A stretch of DNA of 32,932 bases from Actinomycetes bacterium (GCA_024280015.1 JAJRQY010000063.1:1-32932), one strand, 5' to 3'; counted from the stretch's first letter, positions 24,858-32,932 are shown. The notes: generated from the sequence alone by a model not told the origin. Program-made: numbers and translations.

Positions 24858-25291
24858 TCTCGGCTCGTGCCAGACCAGTTCGGATCGAGCTGGCTGAGGA
24901 AATGAGCGCACCGTTCAGCCTCGTCCACCTCACCAATTAGCGCTGCGGTTCGCTGTAGCCCATCCAAGGCACGAAGGAAACCGCGGTTCGCTTCGTGCTC
25001 CCAACGCACATAGCCCGAGCCGCGCCAGCCACTCTGTCGTAGGGCATCCAAGCCTCGGTGATAACCAACGCGGAACGCCGCGTAGGACTCCATCTGGTCA
25101 CGACCGAGCTCGCCAAGGCGGGCCCACCCATCCAGGAACGTCGGCCAGCTGGCTAGCACTTCGCTGACCGCTTCTCTTCGTTGCTCCTCCGGTAGAGCGA
25201 GGGCAACGGCTAGATCAGCAACGGCCTCTGGTGGCTCACCAAGCAGGACTGTTTCTGGTGGGCCGTTCGGGTTCAGATTGATTGACGTCAC
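24854..25291 (-). CDS. DUF3151 family protein
   Basis: 145 residues, the usual size for this actinobacterial family of unknown function. Family-like segments are VLLGEPPEAVADLA, YAAFRVGYHRGLDALRQSGW and VRWEHEANRGFLRALDGL, ending ERCAHFLSQLDPNW. Mostly helical with a TPR-like appearance; no signal peptide. Its stop overlaps the mobA-like start as ATGA, and the patatin-like gene ends four bases before its start, so three genes are tightly packed on the minus strand. Confidence 0.88.
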   Translation of the reverse strand: MTSINLNPNGPPETVLLGEPPEAVADLAVALALPEEQRREAVSEVLASWPTFLDGWARLGELGRDQMESYAAFRVGYHRGLDALRQSGWRGSGYVRWEHEANRGFLRALDGLQRTAALIGEVDEAERCAHFLSQLDPNWSGTSRE

Positions 25292-25295
25292 CCGT

Positions 25296-26300
25296 CTAGG
25301 TTACGCCTGGATCCTGCTCCTCAGCACCGGAGAGATTCCGGACGCCCTTGTTAGCACTCGAACTGGAAACTGCTGCCGAAGATGGCTCGGAGGGGTCAAT
25401 GACTCCCGCCGCAAGAAAGCTATCTGATGCCTCGTAAGCCAACCGGGTAAGTTCACGCCCGTGGGAAAAATCATCGAAGCGGAGATCGGGTATTTCGCCC
25501 GACGGTAGACGGATCAATTCGATCGAGTCTGGCAGCTTGTCAATCTCGTCTTGAAGCCGGTTCGCTCGTGCGGTCCAATAGGCGTGGATCAAGACATCAA
25601 AGGGGCGTATGACCTGGTCCATGGACTTGGCGGCGAAGTGTCCTGGATGTAAGAGATAGATTTTGGTCGCCCCTAACTCAACCGCGGACGGCAATGGAAC
25701 CTCTCGAACCACTCCTCCGTCATAGTACGCACGCCCTCCAATCTCCACCGGCGGGAAAATCCCCGGCAGGGCGGCAGAGGCCAGAAGTGCAGGTAAGAGC
25801 GGGCCATCTTGAAACCAGAGTTCTTCGGAGGTCGCCATGTCGGTAGCGACACAGGAGAACGGGATCGCCAGATCGTCGATGTCGCCATCAAGCAGCTCCG
25901 ACTCAAGCAACTCTTTCAAACCATCCTGGCTGTGGAGGCTGTCTCCCTTGCGCGCCAGTTGAACCGCTAACGGCAACAAGCCCCGATTAGGCATGATGTC
26001 GGGATCTCCATCGGCCATTCTTGACCAGATCCGTTCCAACCGATGAAGCCCACGCAGGTTCGGCTCTGCCGCAAAGGCGGCACCGTTTATCGCCCCAACC
26101 GAACAGCCAACAATCACGTCGGGCTCAATGTCGTGTTCGTACAGGGCCCGAAGCATGCCAGCCTGTACCGCCCCCAGGTTTCCGCCGCCAGACAAGACGA
26201 AGGCAACCTTGGGTCGGCGAAGCCGTCGACGCAACGACTCAAAGCGGGCGGAGGCAGCCGAGATACGGCGAGTGCTACTCGTTTGGGCTGGATTCGTCAC
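25296..26300 (-). CDS. patatin-like phospholipase/acyl hydrolase
   Basis: 334 residues. The patatin fold is identified by the oxyanion loop LSGGGNLGAVQAG (GGG at 38-40), the nucleophile elbow GCSVG (Ser67) and the catalytic Asp in DGG (Asp194), so the Ser-Asp dyad is complete. The N-terminus is basic, without a signal peptide, and the C-terminal tail is Ser-rich. Relatives are cytoplasmic or membrane-associated lipid acyl hydrolases; the substrate is unknown. The stop lies four bases before the DUF3151 start. It could be the first gene of a patatin-DUF3151-mobA run downstream of pyruvate kinase. Confidence 0.92.
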   Translation of the reverse strand: MTNPAQTSSTRRISAASARFESLRRRLRRPKVAFVLSGGGNLGAVQAGMLRALYEHDIEPDVIVGCSVGAINGAAFAAEPNLRGLHRLERIWSRMADGDPDIMPNRGLLPLAVQLARKGDSLHSQDGLKELLESELLDGDIDDLAIPFSCVATDMATSEELWFQDGPLLPALLASAALPGIFPPVEIGGRAYYDGGVVREVPLPSAVELGATKIYLLHPGHFAAKSMDQVIRPFDVLIHAYWTARANRLQDEIDKLPDSIELIRLPSGEIPDLRFDDFSHGRELTRLAYEASDSFLAAGVIDPSEPSSAAVSSSSANKGVRNLSGAEEQDPGVT

Positions 26301-26342
26301 CGAGAAGCTCCTTGGCTTGATTGCCTGACCCTAAGCACCTTG

Positions 26343-27770
26343 CTAGGGGCACCGGGCCATGCGAAGTGTGTCCGTTGACCCGACTGTGGCCGAGCTGCCT
26401 CCCAGAACAGCAACAACTTCACCACTTCGAACGTGACCGAGCTCTCGAGCCAGTTTCAGAACATGATCGACGCTCTCGGTGTTGCTGGAAATCTTGTCGA
26501 TCAAGATTGGTGTCGCACCCCAGCTCATGGTGAGTTGACGAACCGTGCGCTCTTCGGGAGAGAAACCTAGGATGTTTGCTCCGGGGCGGAATCGAGAAAT
26601 GGCCCGAACCGTAAATCCCGAACGCGAGATACACATGATGGTCTTGACGCCCATCTCGGTAGCTGCGCGCCAGGTTGCCATGGTCATCACATCGGTGACG
26701 GCTGCATCGACGCCCTGAGGCTCAGACAAGCGATCGCGACGCATCTGGTGAGCCCAGCCCTCATGATCAAACTGCTCGTCGGCTCGCTCGGCAATGCGGG
26801 CCATGGTCTCAACTACTCGGGCTGGGTCGTTTCCGATTGCGGTTTCCCCTGACAGCATCACTGCACTGGTGCCATCAAAGACGGCGTTAGCGACATCAGA
26901 AGCTTCGGCCCGGGTTGGAGACGGTGCCGCGATCATGGACTCCAGCATCTGTGTTGCGGTAATGGCCGGACGTCCCAGAGCGATGCAACGGCCAATAATG
27001 TCCTTCTGAAGATGAGGGAGATCCTCGATGCTGCATTCGGCGCCGAGGTCGCCTCGGGCCACCATCACTGCTCCGGACGCAGAGATGATGCCGTCCAGGT
27101 TCTCGACCGCCGCACGAGTTTCAATCTTGGCGATCACCAGAGGTCCGCGAGGCGCCGGCTCCAAACCGACACGCCGTATGTCATGAGCTGAGCGCACGAA
27201 GGAGACGGCAACCATGTCAACGTCTGCCTCAACAAACGCATCGAGAATTCGGAGATCGGTGGCTGTTGGCGTGCTGATTCTGAGCCGGTCTGAGGGAATA
27301 TGCAAGCCGGGTCGGCCCTGAATCGTTCCGCCAAAGAGTACGTGTGCCTTCAAGGCGTTTGGCAAAACCTCGATGACCTCGATAACGATGGCCCCGTCAG
27401 CAACAGCCAACCTGTCGCCAACACGGACATCCTCCAGTAGGGATTCGTAGCCGACCATGAAACGATCTGCTTGGCTTGGACCATCACCGGGCTCAAGCAA
27501 GATCTCCTGGTTTGCGCCGAGCACAGTCGCTTCGGCGATTGTGCCCAAGCGAACCTTCGGTCCAGGCAGATCCGCCATAATCCCAACAGGACGATTAGCC
27601 TCTCGGGCCAGCTTCCTGATGCGCTGAAGCCGTTCAAGACCCTTTTCAATCGTGCCGTGAGACAAGTTGAGCCTGGCCACGTCCATTCCGGCGGCAATCA
27701 TGGCTCGCAGGGTTGTTTCATCGTCTGATTTTGGGCCAATAGTGGCAATAATCTTGGTTCGCCTAGTCAC
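26343..27770 (-). CDS. pyk: pyruvate kinase
   Basis: Converts phosphoenolpyruvate and ADP to pyruvate and ATP at the end of glycolysis. From the GTG at 27770 it is 475 residues and begins MTRRTKIIATIGP, the usual N-terminus; a TTG at 27788 is in frame but adds six atypical residues. Motifs: ARLNLSHG, the beta-barrel B-domain (about 65-165), VIAKIETRAAVENL (catalytic Lys and metal-binding Glu), MVARGDLG, ATQMLESMI, and a C-terminal allosteric domain from about 340 (TIMCISRSGFTVRAISRFRP). No obvious damage. Ends 42 bases before the patatin-like start on the same strand. Confidence 0.96.
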   Translation of the reverse strand: MTRRTKIIATIGPKSDDETTLRAMIAAGMDVARLNLSHGTIEKGLERLQRIRKLAREANRPVGIMADLPGPKVRLGTIAEATVLGANQEILLEPGDGPSQADRFMVGYESLLEDVRVGDRLAVADGAIVIEVIEVLPNALKAHVLFGGTIQGRPGLHIPSDRLRISTPTATDLRILDAFVEADVDMVAVSFVRSAHDIRRVGLEPAPRGPLVIAKIETRAAVENLDGIISASGAVMVARGDLGAECSIEDLPHLQKDIIGRCIALGRPAITATQMLESMIAAPSPTRAEASDVANAVFDGTSAVMLSGETAIGNDPARVVETMARIAERADEQFDHEGWAHQMRRDRLSEPQGVDAAVTDVMTMATWRAATEMGVKTIMCISRSGFTVRAISRFRPGANILGFSPEERTVRQLTMSWGATPILIDKISSNTESVDHVLKLARELGHVRSGEVVAVLGGSSATVGSTDTLRMARCP

Positions 27771-27909
27771 ACGAGTGATGGTACTCAACCAAGCCTTACT
27801 ACGCGGTCAGGCTCACCTTTCTTCCCAAAGGTCAGATCGCTAAGCTTGGCCGACTACTCACCAGCTGGCCAGATGGATCAGCTCAACGGGGTGGATACGG
27901 AGACTAAAC

Positions 27910-28506
27910 GTGGAGCTCATCATTGTTCGGCACGGACGGCCGGAACGGGTCGAGGGCATTGCCGGTGGTGCGGACCCCAGCCTCACCACTATTGGCCATC
28001 GCCAGGCTGAGGCCATGGCCAACTGGCTGAGCACAGAGTCCATTGACGCCGTCTATGTCAGCCCGATGGCCCGAGCCAAGCAAACGTGCGAACCCCTGAC
28101 GGAACGCCTGGGAATACCGGCTGTTGTCGATCCGGGAATCCGTGAGTTCAACGCCAGCGACAGTGAGTACATCCCGATGGAAGAACTGAAGTTGCAACCT
28201 GGGGCGATGGAAGCCTGGATAGCCAAGGATCGACTCGACCCTCACAACGATTTTCATACCGCTGTCCGCACATCAGTCGAAGCAATCGTTGCTAATCACC
28301 GGGGGCATCGTGTCGTCTTGGTTTGCCACGGAGGGGTGATCAACTCGGTTGCCTCCCATGTACTCGGTCTCGATGGAGCCATGTTCTTCTCTCCGGATTA
28401 CTCCAGCATCAATCGCTTCATGTTCTCCAGCCGGGGCCACATGACAGTGCTGAGCCTCAACGACATTGGGCACCTCCGTCCGCACCCCGAACTCCAGCTC
28501 AGCTGA
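27910..28506 (+). CDS. histidine phosphatase family protein
   Basis: 198 residues from a GTG at 27910, with GGAG about seven bases upstream. The phosphoglycerate mutase-like histidine phosphatase fold is shown by IIVRHGRPE (catalytic His8), SPMARAKQT, IREFNASDS (acid residue) and VLVCHGGVINS (second His). Family members hydrolyse small phosphate esters such as alpha-ribazole phosphate, sugar phosphates or nucleotides; the specific substrate cannot be told. It is divergent from pyruvate kinase across about 140 bases and convergent with the SirB1-like gene. Confidence 0.92.
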   Translation: MELIIVRHGRPERVEGIAGGADPSLTTIGHRQAEAMANWLSTESIDAVYVSPMARAKQTCEPLTERLGIPAVVDPGIREFNASDSEYIPMEELKLQPGAMEAWIAKDRLDPHNDFHTAVRTSVEAIVANHRGHRVVLVCHGGVINSVASHVLGLDGAMFFSPDYSSINRFMFSSRGHMTVLSLNDIGHLRPHPELQLS

Positions 28507-28507
28507 G

Positions 28508-28537
28508 GACAAGAAGCCAAGACAAGAAGCCAAGACA
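28508..28537 (+). repeat. 13-base tandem repeat between convergent genes
   Basis: GACAAGAAGCCAA at 28508-28520 and 28521-28533, then the partial copy GACA to 28537. It fills the gap between the histidine phosphatase stop and the SirB1-like stop, with no evident coding or hairpin role. Confidence 0.8.
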
Positions 28538-28550
28538 GGGGCGACTGAGC

Positions 28551-29411
28551 TTAGTTACGGCGGGCTCGATGCCGCTTGGCCGCGGCGAGATGATGCTCGG
28601 CTCGATCTGGTTCGAGCTCGGCCAGCAGGTCCAACTGGTCAGCGGCCTGGTCAAATCGGCCAAGCGCTCCCAGAATCTTTGAGTATTCCAGCCGTTCGCC
28701 CCGCCCAATTCCCGGAAGCTCCACTCGTACCTGAAGCACATCAGCAAGGCGAGAGACATCCCCTTGGCGCAGGTAAACCACACGAAGGTTCTGAAGCATG
28801 CGAGCAGCAATTGATGCCGCGCCAACCGGCTGCAGCATTTGTGCTTCAAAGGACTGCTCGGACATCAATTGTTCGAAGATTGCTTGGCATTGGGCGGCAT
28901 CCATCTCTCGACCAGCAGCAAATGGGTCAAAGAAACGAGAAGGCAAGCGGGCAAAGTCCGCTTCGGCCCCCTTCACTTCGGTTGATCCGCCAGCCAGTTG
29001 TTCAGCCAGTAGGAAATGACCGGGCATACCGATGGCAAGGAGTTGGACACCGACTCTCCGGCCTATTTCCATGGCCACCACCGACAAGGTCAATGGCACG
29101 CCGGTTCGGGAACGAAGAACATCCTGAATAGTGGAATTGGCTGGACTGTAATAGTCGCGGGTGTTACCTCGAAAGCCAAGCTCACCGAATACATGTTGGA
29201 TCACGGCATCAGCATCGGCTGGCTCAGACAAGCCCGCAGCTAGTTCATCGAAGGTGGAGACCACCTGATCCTCAAGACTGCGCACCGCCTCCTCTTTGCG
29301 AGCATGGACTCCGTGCGGACAACCGCCAAGGCCGCCGAGAATTGCCGCAACCCGGTCCAGCTGAACCTCGGGTTCCGCCAGCAGCTGGAGGAGGCGGCTG
29401 GAAGCGTTCAT
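28551..29411 (-). CDS. SirB1-like transglutaminase-fold/TPR protein
   Basis: 286 residues from the ATG at 29411; a GTG at 29423 is an alternative and neither has a Shine-Dalgarno site. The N-terminal part contains the SirB1/transglutaminase-like pattern: FGELGFRGNTRDYYSPANST, VLRSRTGVPLTLSVVAMEIG and GVQLLAIGMPGHFLL (with the conserved His). The family's Cys nucleophile is not seen, as is common in SirB1 proteins. The C-terminal part (about 215-286) has TPR-like helices (NLRVVYLRQGDVSRL, then KILGALGRFDQAADQL). Function is not well defined. The stop is convergent with the histidine phosphatase. Confidence 0.85.
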   Translation of the reverse strand: MNASSRLLQLLAEPEVQLDRVAAILGGLGGCPHGVHARKEEAVRSLEDQVVSTFDELAAGLSEPADADAVIQHVFGELGFRGNTRDYYSPANSTIQDVLRSRTGVPLTLSVVAMEIGRRVGVQLLAIGMPGHFLLAEQLAGGSTEVKGAEADFARLPSRFFDPFAAGREMDAAQCQAIFEQLMSEQSFEAQMLQPVGAASIAARMLQNLRVVYLRQGDVSRLADVLQVRVELPGIGRGERLEYSKILGALGRFDQAADQLDLLAELEPDRAEHHLAAAKRHRARRN

Positions 29412-29514
29412 CGGGCAAGACACTAGCAGGGCGCTGGAGAATGCCGTGCAGTATTCTGGCGTGGCCCTGCTCCCAGGATTGTCCTAAGCCTCGGCCCTGT
29501 TGTAGCTTCCCTTC

Positions 29515-31062
29515 ATGTATCCAGGAGCCTTCGTCGAGAACCAGCCCGATCAACCTGCTGTAATCATGTCCGGTACGGGTAAGAGTCTTTCCTACGCCGA
29601 GCTGGACGAGGAGGCTAGGAGGGTCGCCAGACTCTTTCATGATGCCGGATTCGGACCTGGGGATCATGTCGCCTTCTGCTTGGAGAACCATATTCGCTTC
29701 ATGCCGCTGGTTTGGGGAGCGCACTACGCCGGGTTGATCTATACGGCCATGAGCACCCGCCTCACACCCGATGAGATGGCTTACATCATCGACAACTGTG
29801 AAGCAAAGGCCTTCATCACCTCGGTCTACCTACAAGCTCCGGCCACCGAGCTGGTCAATCGCATGCCCAACGTCAGCATGAGGCTCATGATTGACGGTAC
29901 CGCTGAGGGCTATGAGAGCTACGAAGATGCGGTCCAGGCATCGTCGTCGGAGATTATCCAAGGGCGCGTCGCCGGCACCGACATGCTCTATAGCTCTGGG
30001 ACTACGGGGCGACCGAAGGGCATCTTGCCGGAGATGGACAACGCTCCCCTGGAGGAAGCCGAACACGGCGTGGCCGGCATGCTGAGCTTGCTAATGGCTC
30101 TGGACAGCACCAGCACCTATCTCACGCCTGCTCCTCTTTACCATGCTGCACCCTTGCGCTTTAGCATGGGAGCCCACGTCCTTGGGGCCACATTGCTTGT
30201 GATGGAACACTTCGATCCCGGTGAGTTCCTCCAGTGCATTGAGACATTTTCCGTCACCCATACCCAGGTTGTCCCAACCATGTTTGTTCGGATCCTTAAG
30301 TTGGACCAGGACGTCCGTGAAGCAGCTGATCTTTCCAGCCTGACGATGGTTGTTCATGCCGCTGCTCCGTGTCCGGTCCCGGTCAAGGAGCAGATCATCG
30401 ACTGGTGGGGCCCTGTTGTTCATGAGTACTACGCGGGCACGGAGGGTAACGGTTTTGTCTACTGCAACTCCGATATGTGGATGGCTCACAAGGGAACCGT
30501 TGGGATGCCGATTTCCTGTGTTGTGCATATTGTCGGCGATAACGGTAACGACGTGGCCAACGTTGGTGATGAGGGCACGATCTATTTCGAGGGCGGCGGA
30601 ACCTTTGAGTATCACGGTGATAAGGCCAAGACCGCCGAGTCCCGGCACCCGAAGGGATGGAGCACACTTGGCGACGTCGGCAAACTGGATGAGGACGGCT
30701 TCTTGTACCTGACCGACAGGAAGGCATACATGATCATCTCTGGTGGCGTGAACATCTATCCTCAAGAGGCGGAGAACGTCTTAACCGTGCATCCCAAGGT
30801 TTTTGATGTAGCCGTGATCGGTGTGCCAAACGAGGACTTTGGCGAAGAAGTGAAGGCCATTGTTCAGGTTGCGAATGGGGTCGAGCCCGGGCCCGACTTG
30901 GAGCGCGAGTTGATTGCGTACTGTCGGACCCAACTGGCTGACGTGAAGTGCCCCCGTTCTGTTGACTTCCGTGACGAGCTTCCTCGTCATCCAACCGGCA
31001 AGCTCTACAAGCGTCTTCTCAAGGACGAATATTGGGCTGGCCACGACTCAAGAATCATCTAA
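29515..31062 (+). CDS. acyl-CoA synthetase (AMP-dependent, fatty-acid/FadD type)
   Basis: 515 residues. ANL-superfamily adenylating enzyme that activates a carboxylic acid to its CoA thioester through an acyl-AMP. Motifs in order: YSSGTTGRPKG (P-loop, residues ~161-171), YYAGTEGNGF (A5), STLGDVGKLDEDGFLYLTDR (A7/hinge Asp), KAYMIISGGVNIYPQE (A8) and PTGKLYKRLL, whose Lys is the A10 catalytic lysine. Full-length and apparently intact. Substrate unknown; the nearby crotonase suggests fatty-acid or aromatic-acid catabolism. No purine-rich Shine-Dalgarno site precedes the ATG; a leaderless transcript is possible. Divergent from the SirB1-like gene. Confidence 0.94.
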   Translation: MYPGAFVENQPDQPAVIMSGTGKSLSYAELDEEARRVARLFHDAGFGPGDHVAFCLENHIRFMPLVWGAHYAGLIYTAMSTRLTPDEMAYIIDNCEAKAFITSVYLQAPATELVNRMPNVSMRLMIDGTAEGYESYEDAVQASSSEIIQGRVAGTDMLYSSGTTGRPKGILPEMDNAPLEEAEHGVAGMLSLLMALDSTSTYLTPAPLYHAAPLRFSMGAHVLGATLLVMEHFDPGEFLQCIETFSVTHTQVVPTMFVRILKLDQDVREAADLSSLTMVVHAAAPCPVPVKEQIIDWWGPVVHEYYAGTEGNGFVYCNSDMWMAHKGTVGMPISCVVHIVGDNGNDVANVGDEGTIYFEGGGTFEYHGDKAKTAESRHPKGWSTLGDVGKLDEDGFLYLTDRKAYMIISGGVNIYPQEAENVLTVHPKVFDVAVIGVPNEDFGEEVKAIVQVANGVEPGPDLERELIAYCRTQLADVKCPRSVDFRDELPRHPTGKLYKRLLKDEYWAGHDSRII

Positions 31063-31099
31063 GCCAACAGTCTTGACCCGAGCCGACAACGGTGCTGGC

Positions 31100-31939
31100 C
31101 TAGTGACCGCGGAATGCAGGAGACCGCTTGGCTAGGAAGGCCTCGACGCCTTCGGCATAGTCCGAGCTTCGCATACACGCATCGATAGCTTGATCACTGC
31201 GTTGCGCCAGGGACGCATCATCTGGTGCTAACACACTGGCCACCGATATCTTCGCCGCTAGCTGACTTAGAGGTGCCAGCGTCGCCATCGTGGCGCATTG
31301 AGCACGTACGAATGCTTCGAGGTCAGTCTTGGCTGCGGTTTGGTTGATCAAGCCCCAGCGCAGGGCGGTTGATGCATCGAATAGGTTGGCGGTATAGATA
31401 ATCTCCTTGGTGACCGAGGGGCCGACAAGATCGACGAGATCCGAAATCCCATCCGCCCCGTAGCCGATCCCGAGCTTGGCTGGCGGCAGGGCAAACTGGG
31501 AGTCTTCTGCTGCGTATCGGACATCGGCGGCGAGGGCCAAGGCGAGGCCGCCACCAATACAGTAACCATGAATCATGGCGATGACGGGCTTGGCAATGGC
31601 TTCAATTGCGGTGGACGCGGCCGCGGTGGCCAGACTGTATGCATCGGCCCTATCTGGGGTGCGCTGCTCGGAGAATTGGCTGATATCGGCCCCGGCGACG
31701 AAGGCGCGTTCTCCAGCACCTCGCATCACGACGACGCGAATCGACTCGTCGCTGCTTGCTTGAGCGCAAAGGGCAGGGACCGCTTGCCACATTGCCAGCG
31801 TCATGGAGTTTCGGCGAGCCTGGTGGTCAAAAACCAACCAGCCGATTTCGCCATCGACCTCAAGCCGTACCGTCCCGGGTGCTAGCTGGGAATCAATACG
31901 GGGCTTTGAGGTATTCACGTCTTTGGGGTTCGCGGTCAC
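31100..31939 (-). CDS. enoyl-CoA hydratase/isomerase-family protein (crotonase) with altered active site
   Basis: 279 residues from a GTG at 31939; the frame is open to 32062, but that part lies opposite the glycerophosphodiesterase gene and has no family similarity (GTG 31918 is also possible). Crotonase fold: RVVVMRGAGERAFVAGADIS (first oxyanion-hole segment), HGYCIGGGLALALAADVRYA (second), then QFALPPAKLGIGYGADGISDLVDLVG. In classical enoyl-CoA hydratase the two catalytic glutamates sit in GGGCEL and PEI positions; here these read GGGLAL and PPAKL, so both appear absent. This subgroup is common in actinobacteria, and its reaction may not be hydration. It acts on a CoA thioester; convergent with the acyl-CoA synthetase. 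Confidence 0.9.
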   Translation of the reverse strand: MTANPKDVNTSKPRIDSQLAPGTVRLEVDGEIGWLVFDHQARRNSMTLAMWQAVPALCAQASSDESIRVVVMRGAGERAFVAGADISQFSEQRTPDRADAYSLATAAASTAIEAIAKPVIAMIHGYCIGGGLALALAADVRYAAEDSQFALPPAKLGIGYGADGISDLVDLVGPSVTKEIIYTANLFDASTALRWGLINQTAAKTDLEAFVRAQCATMATLAPLSQLAAKISVASVLAPDDASLAQRSDQAIDACMRSSDYAEGVEAFLAKRSPAFRGH

Positions 31940-31979
31940 TCCTGCACCGTAGCGCCGCCCTGTACTAGGGTCCGGTTCT

Positions 31980-32768
31980 GTGACCTGGCCGTATCTAGAG
32001 CATTCGGGGACCCTGGCGTTTGCCCACCGGGGCGGCAATCGAGTTGCGCCAGAAAACACCATCGGCGCCTTCGCTCATTCGTGGTCCTTGGGGTACCAGT
32101 TCCTCGAAACCGACGTCCACCTCAGCAAGGACGGCGTACTGGTTGCGTTCCACGACGCCGGGCTTGAGCGGGTCTCAGGTCTGGAGGGACAGATCGCCCA
32201 CAACACGTGGGCGGACCTGCAGGCAGTTGATCTTGGCGATGGGCATGGCATCCCGACGCTGGACCAGTTGCTGGAGGAATTCCCGTCCGCTCACTTCAAT
32301 ATTGATCCAAAGGCCGACGAGTCTGTCGATCTTCTCGCCAACACCTTGCAGAAACACAATGCGCTGGACCGAGTAGGCATTGGTTCCTTCAGTGACCAGC
32401 GAATCGCCACACTGCGAAACCAGCTGGGACCGCGGCTGTGCACCTCTCCAGGACCCCGCAGCCTCGCTCGGCTAGCCCTTCTTGTGCGTACCCGTCGGCG
32501 TTTGACTCCTGCTCTCAACGCAGGCTTTGGCTGTGTCCAGCTTCCTCCGAAGGTCTGGGGAATGAAGCTGACCCGCCGCCTGACACAAGGCTTTCAGCAG
32601 CTGGGACTGCAGGTTCACGTGTGGACCATCAATAGCGAAAAAGAAATGCACCGGTTACTTGATCTTGGGGTTGATGGACTCATGACCGATGACACCGCCC
32701 TCTTACGTGGCGTACTCACCGAGCGTGGGCAGTGGAATGGACGTTGGCAATTGGATGGAGCGGCATGA
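31980..32768 (+). CDS. glycerophosphodiester phosphodiesterase
   Basis: 262 residues from a GTG at 31980. Hydrolyses glycerophosphodiesters to glycerol-3-phosphate and an alcohol in phospholipid turnover. The GDPD TIM-barrel motifs are AFAHRGGNRVAPENTIGAF (catalytic His and Glu), LETDVHLSKDGVLVAFHD (metal-binding Glu/Asp and second His), FNIDPKAD and VHVWTINSEKEMHRLLDLGVDGLMTD. No signal peptide, so probably cytoplasmic. The stop overlaps the gamma-glutamyltransferase start as ATGA. The promoter region is only 40 bases, shared with the divergent crotonase gene. Confidence 0.94.
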   Translation: MTWPYLEHSGTLAFAHRGGNRVAPENTIGAFAHSWSLGYQFLETDVHLSKDGVLVAFHDAGLERVSGLEGQIAHNTWADLQAVDLGDGHGIPTLDQLLEEFPSAHFNIDPKADESVDLLANTLQKHNALDRVGIGSFSDQRIATLRNQLGPRLCTSPGPRSLARLALLVRTRRRLTPALNAGFGCVQLPPKVWGMKLTRRLTQGFQQLGLQVHVWTINSEKEMHRLLDLGVDGLMTDDTALLRGVLTERGQWNGRWQLDGAA

Positions 32769-32932
32769 GCAACCGGTCGCGGGCATCAGTTGAACGATTC
32801 TCTCGGGGGGCCATGGTCTGCACCGTTGATCATCTGGCTTCGGCTGCAGGAATTCGTGCTATCGATCTCGGAGGGAACGCGGTAGATGCCGCCATTGCCG
32901 CTTCGGCCACGCTGGCGGTAACCACCCAACAG
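32765..32932 (+). CDS. ggt: gamma-glutamyltransferase, N-terminal part (3' end outside window)
   Basis: 56 codons are present, starting at an ATG that overlaps the GDPD stop as ATGA. The segment MVCTVDHLASAAGIRAIDLG and GGNAVDAAIAASATLAVTTQ is the characteristic N-terminal signature of gamma-glutamyltranspeptidase (xxHPLAsxAGxxILxxGGNAVDAAvA). These enzymes cleave glutathione or other gamma-glutamyl compounds after self-processing at a Thr outside the window. No signal peptide is seen before the signature, so a cytoplasmic form is likely. Actinobacteria lacking glutathione often carry such homologues with other substrates. Confidence 0.88.
   Translation, partial: MSNRSRASVERFSRGAMVCTVDHLASAAGIRAIDLGGNAVDAAIAASATLAVTTQQ

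Noticed and set aside
31940-32062. Upstream extension of the crotonase frame
   Set aside because: It overlaps the start of the glycerophosphodiesterase gene on the other strand and lacks crotonase sequence.
1-32932. CRISPR arrays, tRNA or rRNA genes, insertion sequences, prophage or defence islands
   Set aside because: No regularly spaced repeats, cloverleaf-like segments, transposase motifs or phage genes were seen on either strand.

Overview
The window looks like chromosomal DNA from an actinomycetote, most plausibly an Acidimicrobiia-type lineage. The reasons are a fused CofG-CofH FO synthase (the actinobacterial FbiC layout, for coenzyme F420), a DUF3151 protein, a GNAT protein resembling mycobacterial Rv0428c, moderately high GC by eye, frequent GTG/TTG starts and many 4-bp ATGA stop/start overlaps. 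The lineage is an inference. I see no rRNA, tRNA, CRISPR array, transposase or phage gene.

Layout. 1-2256: the end of transketolase followed by transaldolase (non-oxidative pentose phosphate pathway). 2388-7873: an ECF sigma factor, a coupled single-pass membrane partner, a large secreted protein with an F5/8C (discoidin)-like domain, another secreted protein and a lipoprotein; this is the least familiar part of the window. 7902-8887 (minus): a TIGR01777-type epimerase, preceded by a candidate 29-residue microprotein gene that overlaps it by ATGA. 8941-11057: a GNAT acetyltransferase and a galactokinase. 11169-15180: an HxlR regulator, FO synthase and a LOG-family nucleotide hydrolase, joined by ATGA overlaps. 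15240-19824 (minus): glcD-glcE-glcF, followed by a PAS-GGDEF protein whose signature is degenerate.

19921-22427 (plus): a protein with eight cysteines coupled to a ClC chloride channel with CBS domains. 22480-22653 (minus): a 57-residue very acidic protein with an excellent Shine-Dalgarno site. 22909-24078: ribonuclease D. 24153-25291: a DUF3151 protein coupled to a MobA-like nucleotidyltransferase. 25296-26300: a patatin-like lipase. 26343-27770: pyruvate kinase. 27910-28506 (plus): a histidine phosphatase. 28551-29411 (minus): a SirB1-like transglutaminase-fold protein. 29515-31062 (plus): an acyl-CoA synthetase. 31100-31939 (minus): a crotonase lacking the usual catalytic glutamates. 31980-32932 (plus): a glycerophosphodiester phosphodiesterase coupled to the start of a gamma-glutamyltransferase.

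Most of the window is central metabolism: pentose phosphates, pyruvate kinase, galactose, glycolate oxidation, fatty acyl-CoA and lipid turnover. The best candidates for undescribed biology are the ECF sigma/membrane partner/F5-8C secreted protein cluster with a shared upstream motif, the microprotein ahead of the epimerase, the catalytically degenerate GGDEF protein in the glycolate oxidase operon, and the acidic small protein with its repeat-rich upstream region.
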